Positions 1 to 11,500 of a stretch of 64,000 nt of DNA are shown in pieces (the stretch's first letter is position 1; each line of letters begins with the position of its first letter). The stretch comes from Pyrocephalus nanus (Eukaryota > Chordata > Aves > Passeriformes > Tyrannidae). The stretch lies in the NCBI GenBank assembly GCA_038380795.1, contig CM076266.1:15846145-15910144 (forward strand), in the 5' to 3' direction. The notes under the pieces were generated by a model. That model saw nothing but the letters and a program-made list of their open reading frames with translations, did not search any database and was not told where the DNA came from. The position numbers and the translations under genes are program-made.

Positions 1-1525
1 CATTCAGAGATCTGCCCTGAGGGTGGTCAGTCAAGAGTGGCATGGAAGGTGGGAGAAAATGGGCCAGTTTTTGGGGAGATTCTCTGCTCCAATGGTTTGA
101 AACTTCACCCCTGAACAAATACAGGACCCTGGTTAAAGGAGAATGTAGTGCCAGCTCTGGAGCAGCACCTTGCAGTGGTGTGCTGGGCCACAGCTATTCT
201 TTCCTGGACACATTTCCATAGCAGAAAGCAATCTCAGGGGGAGGAGGAAAGCAGACCAAGAGGCACTGTGGCCACTCAAACACGAGCTGAACATGATGAA
301 CAACCTGTGCTGGCAACAATTGCCCCTATACAGAAGAATCCAAGACCAAATCAGTTTGCTTGGTGAGGGATGAAGAGGAAGCAAGGCCCTTGAACAGGAG
401 TAAGAGGCAGAGCCAGAAATAATCACCCACTCCCTTATCCCCAGGTGAGCTGTGAGCTAAGCAAAAAAGATTTCAGCCACCACTTGGGTGAGCCCCTGGT
501 GATTGCCGGCACCAGGCTGGATGTCCAAAGGGAAAGCCCCCTCCACACGTCACGCCACTGATGCTACATGGAGTAAGTGGGTTGGGCTGATCACACAGCA
601 AGCTCGAACAGGAAATCCCAGTCACTCAGGGATCTTGGAGATCATCACAAACTGGCCAGAAGACTAAAATTTCCGACTATCATCAGAAGAGAAGGAGGAA
701 AAGGCAACAAATGCTGAGGAGGCCCTACCATATAATCAGCTACCTGAGAAAAGCGACACGCTCTCTTTACTGATGGTTCTGCTCTATCACAGGGATCCCC
801 TGATAAAGGACAGGTGCCGTCTAGAGTCCTACGTGACGAGTTGCAGAAGCTTTTGGTGAACAAGGTGGATCAATTCACACTGCAGAGCTGAAAACATCCA
901 GCAGGCTTAGGTATCGCTGAACAAGAGGGATGGCCAGCACTCTACTTTTACACTGACTCGTGGATGGCAGCAAATGCTCAGTAGGGGTGGCTGGACCGAT
1001 GGAAAAAGACCAACTGGCAGTGTGGAGATGAACGCACTGGGCTGCTGAATTGTGGCAAGACATCTCTGCCCGGGGAGAGAAGGTGGCTGTAATGGTACGT
1101 CATGTAGAAAGAGAGCACAGTCTTGAGTGGGGATATCATATCCCCTATCACACACCAGCCTCTGGAAAAGCCGAACAGTACAATGGACTCTTAAAAAACA
1201 CTTTGAAAGCAATGGGTGGTGGAACCTTCCAACTGTGGGATCAACATTTAGTGATGGCCACCTGGTTAGTTAACACTAGGAACTCCACTAATCAAGCTGG
1301 CCCTGTCAAAACCTCACATCCTGCAGAAGGGGATGAAGTCTCCATGATGCATATGAGGAATGTGCTAGGGAAGACAGTTTGAATTAGTCCTGCCCCAAGC
1401 AAAGGGAAACGCATCCATGGGATTGTTTTTGCTCAAGGACCTGGGTGCACTTGGTAGGTAATGCAGAGGGATAGGGAAACACAATGTGTACCTCAAGGGG
1501 ATTTGATTTTTGGGTGGGAATAGTC
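1..1525 (+). mobile_element. Degenerate ERVL-like endogenous retrovirus, pol remnant (5' part outside window)
   Basis: This is a broken retroviral pol region read on the plus strand, antisense to WAC and inside WAC intron 7. Reading left to right I see a reverse-transcriptase connection-like piece near 148-190 (PALEQHLAVV), then an RNase H core with an FTDGSA motif at 766-783. A second RNase H aspartate follows in a YTDSWM motif near 940-966. After that comes the end of an integrase catalytic core near 1140-1200 (HTPASGKAEQ, whose Glu matches the last residue of the D,D-35-E triad) and its C-terminal part up to about 1460. Stops and frameshifts break the frame repeatedly. The integrase zinc finger and the first two catalytic Asp residues are absent between RNase H and integrase, so there is an internal deletion near 1095-1115. 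It cannot make an enzyme. The ERVL-like assignment rests on motif style and the 3' LTR, without a database search. Confidence 0.8.
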
Positions 1526-1784
1526 TGTAATATTGAATTGTATAATTCTGGTTGCTGAATGATGTTGCCACTGTATGCTGTAACTGTTGCCAGTCACGGT
1601 ACTGTGGCAGAGGTTCATGTATTGTGGGTTCACATGTGGTGAGCTTTTTTTCGCATGTGAATCGTTTGCCTCTCTTCCACACCCTTTTATTAATATTGTC
1701 GCTGCTACTGTTAATTTTTTAGTTCATTGTTGTTTCCAGTAAATTCTTATCTCAACCTTTAATCTTTACCTTTTCTTTTCTACA
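1526..1784 (+). mobile_element. Probable 3' LTR of the ERVL-like element
   Basis: Directly after the integrase end and a purine-rich stretch (about 1495-1520), the sequence changes to a segment starting TGTAAT and ending TACA, about 259 bp long. Its right end (1735-1770) contains TTCTTATCTCAACC, which I know as a hallmark of the R/U5 end of avian ERVL-type LTRs. The exact ends are inferred from the TG...CA rule, and I could not confirm a target-site duplication. A 5' LTR would lie outside the window. Confidence 0.6.
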
Positions 1785-4700
1785 ATGAGAAACTCCTCCG
1801 TGATGGAAACAAACATGCTAAAAATACAGACTACCCACTCATGTATAATCACAATTTTTTTATAGTGATTTAAACCGATCTATCTTACTCCATGGTTCCA
1901 GACTGGATGCTTCATTTCACAGAACTAAATCCTAGAAAAACTGCCAACAGAACAAAGCCTCTAAATATTTTCACATCCATTTTTGTATAATATAACTACA
2001 AAGGTTAAAAACTGGTTTAATTTATGATGCTATACAGACCTTGCAAGTTCTGCTTTTTGAAGGTAACGTAACTGGTCAAACTTCTCAAGATGAAATGTTT
2101 CCCTCAGGTATCAAAAAATCCTCAGGTATCACTCACTGAAGTATGTGCATTCCCCCCCTTTTTCCACAAATAGAAGCAAAAAGTCCTCTGTCCCTCCTTT
2201 TCTTTTCATTGTACATTCTGCCAGACAGTTAGGTTTACTTTCCAACATCCAAACATTATTTTCTAGTTTCTAAAACATTTACTAGGGTTTTTTAAAAATA
2301 CTTGTTAATTATATGGTCCTGTAGTTTTAAAGTGCACTTGAAGCCTCAAATATCATGAAACACAGTCAAGATGAACACAGCATGCTAAAAAAAAGTTATG
2401 TATCCTCATAAATCTAAGTCCTGTAGTTTTACAACTCCAATATGCTGGTCACTACACCTGTGTCAACATCAATTCACATTCATTAACAAGCTATCTACAC
2501 TATCACTGCAAAAAAGGGATTTGGCTTACACGGCAATAAACCTAATCTGAATCATTACACATCAATCAGACTAATCTTAAACCTACAATTGGAATTTTAC
2601 CAACAGAAATGCAAATTTAGTCTTACCAAAAAAAAAAAAAAAAACGTTGTAAAGAAATGACTATGCTGCAAGGCCTGCAAAAGTCTTAGACCACGACTGG
2701 AGAATGAACAGGGCAAGTTTGCAGCCTCTTGATTGTCAACATCAATTTCTATAAAAATGCTGCGCAAATAATTCAACCTCACCTAAAATTTCAGCTATTA
2801 TCATAAAAGTCCCAAGGAAAGTTTTTGAAATATTAAAAAAAGGAAGTAAAAACCAAAAGTAGAACATAGCCTGCTATGATCTTTTGAAGTATTAAAAATC
2901 TTCATTGATTAAAATTTATTTTATCTCTTCTTCTGAATAAAAAAAATTATTTTTTAAATTTTTCGTGATTTTAAAAATAAGACTTCGCACCAAGTTTTCC
3001 ATTATAAGCTACACACATTAAAGTTTCAATGTCTGAAGCTTGTAAGAAAATTTCTAAAAAAATCGATTACTTTTGTTGAAACAATTTGAAAATACAGTAT
3101 GCTTTCCGACAACCACACAAACAAGTTTATTACATGCAGCCTACACAGAGAACTATATTATAGAACAAAACAACTTTCTGGGCCATCAACTTTAATCACA
3201 GGGGGGAAAAATGAGCAAGAAATAAAGCCATCCAAAACCAAAAAGGAAGAAAGAAAGTAATCAGATGGCAAAAAGAAATACAATTAGATCTGGAGATTAA
3301 GGTAATGTGAAGACCTATTAACTGGTTTAACATAAAAATGGAACAGGAAGAAACCTTTCTATAATGAAAAGTAATTTTTGAAGACCACAATGATTACGGA
3401 AGAGCTTTCTATTCATAACCTGCAATCACATCTTTTTGACAAAATGGAAAGAATTCCAAGTTATCAGCCAGTACTTCCTGTGACAAGAACCTGTATAACA
3501 GAGGTGCATCTTTTCTGCAAGTTTTGCAAAGAGGTATCTGAAGTAGAAACACCATGTCAAGTCGGAATGGAAATACTGTGATGTTTCCAAGTAGTTGGAA
3601 TTTTTAATAACATGGCCAAGCAATCCTTTCAGTAAAAAATAAAAGATCACTTTCAGCAGTTGTGCCACAAGGTTCTTCACTTACAACCTAGACACGCTCA
3701 GTTTCTCAGAGTCTGAGGCAGTACCTGAACACGCTGCTGGATCTTGCCATCACCAAACTCTGCCCCTTATGACAAGAATCCTTAGTCCTAAGCAAACAGC
3801 TGACACACTAGTGACCAACATTCTGAAAGACAATCCTGAGCCTACTGTGTTTAATGCAGGGGGGTGAAAAACGAAGCCTTCTGACTGTTCAGCTACTCAG
3901 TTTTGCTGCAGTCCTGTACCTCTGCTGTGTCCCATTCTATCTGCTGGAGTCCTTCAAGTGCCTGTCCCTAACGCTTGCTTACTCCCTTCTGGCCCACAGT
4001 GTGCTGAGAACTGTTAGTGTGACAGAGAACTGAGCAGGGGAAAAAAGAATCAAAAAGCAGAAATGCATTTTTGAGGAGGAAGGGCTCTTTGTGACACCTA
4101 ACATACTAGCACTCCCCACATGAGTTTTAAAATACTGCTATATATGGCTTGGTCTTCTGATTTATTTCAACAGAGAGGGTTTTTTTCTAATGACATAGCA
4201 ATTACTCCCTACTGTTGACTAGACAATTTGTAAATTATTAAAGTGACCCTTTGAGTGTTCCAATAGCTTTCACTAATGATATAATTTTTTATACCTTTTA
4301 AAATAAACCAAATGGATTCAAAGTCTTTTGGATTCAACTCTACAGTTTTACCCAACCGCTCTATTGTGAGCTTGAGCTGTTCTCTTTGCAGTGCTAGCAA
4401 TGACCATGCACGTGTGCTCTTTCAGTGTGCTCTCTGTGGGAGGAAAACCACATTACTAAATTTTCAGAAATTCATGCCTTATTGCCCCATAAACCTCATC
4501 TCTGCTCCACTGATTAAAAAACAGAACAGCTAACAGAACTGCTCCATTTTCTGCTCATTATTAAGAATCACAGCATATTTTCTGTGCTTAAGTACCTGAA
4601 GTGTACCTGAAGTAAGTCAACTAAGCACTGACAATCACACTTATTTGTTTTACATACTTCAGTTCTGAGCTACTAAGGACCTTAGTCCACAACAAAAATA

Positions 4701-7700
4701 AATAAATATTTAAAGGCAATGCATTCATTTGGCCAAATGAAACTATGGCAACAAGAGTAACTGTGTTCTCAAATATAGTCAAATGATCTAAAATACAAAA
4801 AAATTCCTTATTTTTCACATTTGGATTATATCCGTCTTAAAACTGAATTTTTGTATTTTACCTCTGCTGCCGAAATAAATGCAACAGTAATGCTCAGCAA
4901 AGAAGTACAAAGTACTGGAAGAAACTTCCAACAGTCTCACACACGTAACTTTTTCTAACCACCACATGGATTGAGTAATACACTTAAAACTGCAAAACTC
5001 AGCCAAAGAAGATGCAATGATACCAGAAGCAATGTTAATAACTGACTACTAAAGACTAGCAAGTGTTACAAGTAAGAAAACCACAGGGGTGAGAAAAGGA
5101 TCAGAAGCATCAGGGTCACAACCCACCCCACTGCACTGGCCAGCTTGCTCTGTTCTGTCATAAGAATTTGAGAGTATTGCTGCACTAGAAACAGAAGTGC
5201 TGCCTGATGGGATCTGGAGTAAAGGTGTGAGTAGTAGTATCCTACAGACAGACACACTGTTAAGATTTGGACAATACAACATTTCATTCAGCAACTGAAT
5301 TAGAAATACGAAAATGTGATGTGCCCTACAGATAAAGCAGCCAAAAAGTAGGAAAAGCAACCCCACACTTTACCTGCATAAAGCACTCACAGTGAGCACA
5401 AACAGAAGCAGCAGATTCTGACTGGAACATTCAAACCAAAGGGTAGAGGTCAAATAGTTCCCCAGGAACTCTCCACTACTGCCAGCCATTGAGGGCAGGA
5501 CTACTGCTAACAGCTGAGCTATAGTTCAGCCAGGGATTTTATTCAATCTCCTTGTGGGACTACAACATACCCCTGCAGCAAAAGAGATTGAGCTGAAAAA
5601 ACCATTGTTGTTGGGTTTTGTGGTTTTTTGTTGTTCTGCTGTTCATAACTATTACTGCATTAAAAAATACACACACTGAAACCAGAATTTATTAAAACAG
5701 TGGTACACATATGCTGGCATAAGGCTGCCAGCAACACATTGACACGAAGTAAGAATTCATTTAAGCAAGGACTACTGCATGTATTATTCAGTCATTTGGA
5801 CCAAGCTGTTTTTGTAGGCCAAAAAATACAGCTTTACCTCTTTTTAGAAAGAGAGAGGGATGGCACAGTCAGTGAATAGAAAAAGATCAAAGGCTGTTTG
5901 CTTTACTAGTGTAAAAATAAACCATTTTTCAGTTCTACAAAGACACTTTTAGATGATTGTTTGAACCAAGTGTCTCAGGACAATAATTTCATTTTCATTT
6001 TGTATAACAGCTACTAACAAATACTTTGTAAGACTGCAGGTTCACAGTCACCTCTGAGAATGAGTAACAGGAGTAAACCATCCAAAACACTGCTTCTTTC
6101 CTTCTTTTAAATTTAAATATTCAAAATGCTACAGAAAATTTACTGGTTACATTCCCTTAAAAAGACAGTCCAACATTTCCAAAATACGAAAAAGGCAAGT
6201 CAACCGAATATACTCTTTGAATGATCTCTTATCATGACAGAACCTGCACTGAATTTTTCTGTTTCTATAAGAGGTAAATTCAACCAACATGTAAAAACTC
6301 ACATTTTCTAGAATAAGAATTCCAAGCCCAACATTCACCTATTCCAATTCTTCAATTATTTACTAAATGTCTGAAGCTCAGTAAGTACAATATTTGCTCA
6401 CAATCAAGTGCCATGAAACACTTAGATCAATGAGGCATGAGTATTACACAGAATCTACCCATTTAACCCACATAAAAAACCCCATCTAGCTAGGAGTACA
6501 GAAATTAAGTGAATTATTTAATATGGAACCATGCATGGTAACACGGATTCTAAAGTAAGATTTACAGTGTCAAGACTGTTCTGTGTAATCATTTTCACTA
6601 TTCATACCCAATTATAAGCTCTCAAATTAATGTTGTACGCAAGAAATACTAGAACTCTCTGCCAACATTTGTAGCAGTTGTCACAACGGGAAGTTTCTTC
6701 AATTGCTGTAAGTCAGCTGCTCAGTTATTGAAGATGTGCAGTAGAGCAGGGAAAGAATATCCATTCTGAAGTCTTATCACACACCAAACAGGAATCAAGA
6801 ACATGCCAGAACTGAGTCATAGTAAGGGTTTTCTTAAAGTGTATTTTAGATATAGAAATAGAGTGGATAAACTAAAGAAGAGAATACTTGACATGGATGT
6901 TTTGCACTGTTTAGAAGTGCATCAAACTCCGATCAGAACACAGAGCTTTAACTGAAGCAGGTTTACTGTATTCAGGACAAGAACCATGCATGAACTAGTA
7001 CACATTACCTTATGCTTTACTGTGTTGACAAGAAAAAGGCTTGCTGAAAATAATCTGTTCCTCTGTGGTTACAGTCAGCATTTGTGACCCAAGTCATGCA
7101 AAAATTGCATGAAGTCTCAAGAAGCATTAAAAAAAAATTCTTTACATGCGCAACTGTCTTACGCTGCAGTATTTGTCAATGTATGGTATTGTTTGAATAT
7201 TTTGCATGGTCAAGTACTCTTATCTCTGTGTAAAAGCCAGAATTCTTTAATAGAGAAAACTGAAAGGCTGAAAATAGAGTAGACCAGTGTCAGACCAGAA
7301 TCTGTTCTGGTCTTCTTTTTAAAAGTATGCCATTTTTTTCTAACTAGACCAACGTGCAAGTATGAACAGGGCAACAAGCTATCTTCCCAAAAAGAAGACA
7401 GTGACATACTAATTATGCAATACTTTAAAGTAAAACCCACCATAATTATCAAAAATTACCTTTTTCCTTCCCAAAGACCTCAGATAGAATTTTTGTATAC
7501 AATACCACTCTGAAAAAACTCAACTATACCGAGTATCACACTATCACTAACAATACAAATCTCATTCTCACAATCTTCTTGAGCTCTTCTTCCCTAGTAA
7601 TCTTACTGAAATACAGACTTTTAAAGGGTCACAAACAATGCACAATGAAGTCCTGATCTTTGCTTGTTGACTCAAACTGTTTATGATTGGTATCACAGAA

Positions 7701-8253
7701 ACACAAACTTTCAGCAGCTTTATAACTGAAGATCCAATATTTCACAAGACACAGATCAAAACAGAAGATTTGCTGTTACATGGAGAAAACTGTCTCGCTC
7801 TAAGAACTGCACTTGTGTTGATTGAAAGATTTGACACTGGCATTCCAAACAGTAACAGCAGTTCATAAAACATAATGGTCCAAAATGACTTTCAAACAGT
7901 GTAACTACGTCTATGTTAAGAATTCAAATGAATGGCAAAGATCCAAAACAAGAGAGAGGACAAAAAAATAAAACATGTCCTACTAAAATACATTTTTTCA
8001 AATTATCATTTGAAATGTTAATTTGCAAAATAAGCCAGTAAACAGCAAATACTCCAGTGTCAATTTGAAGTTGTATAAAATACAGCAAACATAGTTTAGA
8101 GGGAAATAAACACATCAAAACAGTAATCAGGTTCTAAGCACACACAATCAAACAGGAAAAATATCGTTAAATTCTAGAACTAGCATACTTTGAACAAGCA
8201 ATGTAAATGCAACGCATTACCTTGAATACTAGAGGGGATTTCATTTGACATAC
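1785..8253 (-). other. WAC intron 7 (part), no exon seen
   Basis: AT-rich intronic DNA downstream of WAC exon 7 in the transcript sense. I searched both strands for the next WAC exon (the Ser/Pro-rich block before the central PPLLQDPNLL region) and did not find it, so the intron continues past the left edge of the window. Apart from the retroviral remnant, an A17 run at 2628-2644 and a short 18-bp direct repeat at about 2102-2137, I see nothing here. Short open frames look random. Confidence 0.75.
2628..2644. repeat. A17 homopolymer
   Basis: Uninterrupted run of 17 A on the plus strand in WAC intron 7. No poly(A) signal or recognisable retrocopy precedes it. Confidence 0.9.
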
Positions 8254-8562
8254 CTTTTCTCTCTGTTTTCTGTGCAGGGATGGAAGAGGTGGATGTAGAC
8301 AGTTTTGATAAAGTAGATGCTCCATTAGCATCAAAGGATTTCTTTGGCTGGTGATCAGATTGTAGAGAAAATGGACTAGGAGGAACAGTGCTTGGGGTAG
8401 CAGTTGGATGAACCACTGGTTTGATGGGATGCTGTACTGGAGTAGAACTACTGTGAGTCTCTGCCCTTGGCAGTCTGTAGTCTCTGTCATTGTGCCTGCT
8501 TGTTTGAGATAAAATATTCTGTGGGAGCATACTGCTGGTGTCACTGGAATGCTTGTCTTCCA
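8254..8562 (-). CDS. WAC: WAC coding exon 7
   Basis: A 309-nt exon. It begins TG, which completes the Met codon from exon 6, then encodes [19 protein letters not shown] through to AQKTERK, with one base of the next codon. The peptide is Ser/Thr/Pro-rich and predicted to be disordered, matching the WAC middle region. The donor is GTATGT. The start at 8562 rather than a GTG at 8563 follows from the phase of exon 6. This is the last exon of WAC in the window. Confidence 0.96.
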
Positions 8563-11500
8563 CTTTTTTCAGGATTCCCCAAGTAATGTTGCAATAAGAA
8601 AAAAAGGATTAAATTAGAAACGAGTCTAAGATTGCAGAGACTTTGATTAATACAGCTGCACACCAACAACTAGAGCTGATTGAACTTCTTATGATTAAAA
8701 AAAGCCTCAAGCAGATCAGCATCAAAAAAGGCAAAATTTAATTCTACTCACTGGCAAAATGCATTTTCTGACCTTTGCTTGATTTAGAGTTCCGGTTAAG
8801 CACTGTGTTTTGATGAAAGGCTGTTTTATAACAAGTGTTACAGTCAAGTTAACTTTTTAAGTCTCCTAAAAAAAAATCTGAATCAAAATCTATTATTTCC
8901 ATCTTGTATTTAGTGTGAAGAGATAATTTGTGCCATTTTTCTTTTGTTCACTGAAAATCCTGAACATCAAGTATAATTTAAGTTTCAAATTCTAGCCTTC
9001 AAAGAATTCCTCTTCACGTCACTTGAGTACTACAACAAATTTACTTACAGTTGAATTAATTCAAGACAACTACATATACTAAATGAGTGACTAATTTGCA
9101 TTTGTCACACAATCATAAGACTTTAAAATATGCTCCACAGGGAACACACCAAGCAAATACAGAGTAGTTCTTTTTATAGATTCTTAAATTGTCACCTGTC
9201 ACAAAACAAATACTGCATTATGCATGTCTGCTATCTTTTTGTAGCATCCAGTATGTTTTACACATGCAGTACATTTCAGTATACACAGAAAAACAGTCCT
9301 TTATACCTCTCTACCTCGTCAAGTCCCAAGATTGTGGGGGAAGATTAATACTCTGACTTCTACTTTTAAACCATCCTGAGAACTATGCTACAAATTCACC
9401 CAAACTATATAAGCTTACAGATAGAAACCCATACTACAACTAATTTTCCACAAAAAAAATTGAATTGACAAAGATTAAAGCAAGGTATCAGGAAAATAAT
9501 TTCAAAGCTACAAAAATTTCAAAGTTACGTAGTCCAGGAAAGGTTTTGCTAAGAGTATTGGTGCAATAAAAATACGCTCGTAATAACACATACAAGCCTC
9601 TGAAAACCCTGATACCATAATCCATTAAAGTAGCTTATAATTTTCAGATGTGAAATCAAGGCTTTAAAAGAGACCTCTGCATCTCTGTTTTTAAACTCAA
9701 AATATGAGACTGGCAGGTCTCAATGATCATGACAGTCCAACTAAACTATAAATTGTGCAAGTTTTTTAGATAACTACCCATGAAGATAACTAAATTAGGC
9801 AGTAAAAGCTACAAAAAGGAGACGCACCATAACAGCATTAAGCAAGTGTTGCACTATTAAAGGCTTAAAGTTATTTTAAGAAACAACATTTGGGAGAGCT
9901 GACTGTGCTATCCACTTTTGCTTTTATACATAAAAAGGTGAGAAAAACAGCTAAGAAAAGGGATTTTTAAAATTTTTTAAGTTTGGAAAAGAAAACAGTA
10001 ACGCAAACAAGGCAAGAACATATTGCTGTAAAAAAACCACATACTTCCACTGGCAAACCCACTGGCAGCTGTCGCCTGCATCACCTCTCTTCTGTAATCC
10101 CTATCTTTTGGAAAACTGTTAACTGACATTTTGCTTGCTTCTTTTTGTCTCTGCTCTCTGAAGAAAAGAAAACAAAAGTTAAACAAGAACTTAGATAATC
10201 TAATAATATAACAGTTTCTACAGGTGAAGTTACATGAGATGAATTAAACTGCTCTAAGAGCTTGCTGGTTTGGGCAGGGTTGGTAAACTCCAGCCTCTGC
10301 TTCCTCACACCCGTGCTTGTTGAAGCCCCCAGTGTATCAGTTTAGCTCACTAACACCGACCAAAAAAAACCCAGAAAACAGAACAATCCAAAAGTAAACA
10401 CCACTCATCAAAAATCAAAACAAACAAACAAACCATACTTCCCCCTCAGGCTTTGGATTGTCAAGGGATAAAATAAGTGCCAGAGGTCACAGTAAGGGTA
10501 GAAACACAGCAGACTTAGACCACAATCTGTTATAGCAGTAATCTATTAGATAAGCTCAACTCTTAAACAAGCTTAAGAATATTTGTTCCTTATACAATTA
10601 AAACAAACACAAGCACATACCTTTCCAGCCACTCTTTTGGTTTTTCCCATTGTGAAACTTCTGTTCGGCAGTTGTAGTAATATTTTTTGCCTGAAGAGCT
10701 GATGTGTTCAGACCAATCATCCGCAGAATCATAAGCCTTTAAAGTACAAACAGTGTTGGACAAAAGACCACTTGAGAGTTTTAATATACAAATTTCAGAG
10801 TTTTCACTGTTTTTAAAACTACATTGTTTTCCATTTACACCATCTCTAAATGCCTGTTTCACGGATGGCTTGGAGATGTGACCACTACACTCCCACTGCA
10901 TTCTGCACTAGGTTCCTCTGGTTTATTCCCACCAAACCTTAAACAAAAATCTATTAGTATGTTTAGTGAGATACAGTATAGTCAATATTGATAATATTAG
11001 TTTCCTTAACCTTAAAATATCCTCAAAAATAATAATATTTTCAAAATTTTTCTATACACTGCAAATTTACCTATTTTGTTTTAGTGTAATTTTTATTTTT
11101 AACAAAGAACACCTTAACTACTAAGACTTGGATAATAAAGTGACTAAAATTCACAACGTGTAATGCATCTTAAATAAGTAAAATCATACTGTCTTCTCTA
11201 GATTTACCACAAAGGTCATGGGAAGTATTTCTTTCTTAATTTAAATAATCTAGTATTTTAAAATTACAGGCAGGGAGCTCAAAGCTATAACGATTATCAA
11301 TTAGAATAATTTTACAACAACTGCACCTTGAATTTACAGAGTGTTTATAAAATAAAGACTAAAGTTGGAAAACTCAATGAAGCAGGTAATGTACATGCTG
11401 CTTGTCTTACAGAAAATTATGAAAATACATTTTGTATGAATGGGGTGACACAGGGATGAATACCAATCACAAATACTCACTGCATCAGAAGTTTTGCTTG

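Noticed and set aside
1..8253. Search for WAC exon 8 and later
   Set aside because: No minus-strand segment matches the Ser/Pro-rich region or the conserved central block after exon 7; the 3' half must be outside the window.
8167..8544. 125-codon minus-strand frame overlapping WAC exon 7
   Set aside because: It is in a different frame from the exon, whose phase is fixed by exon 6 and whose peptide matches WAC.
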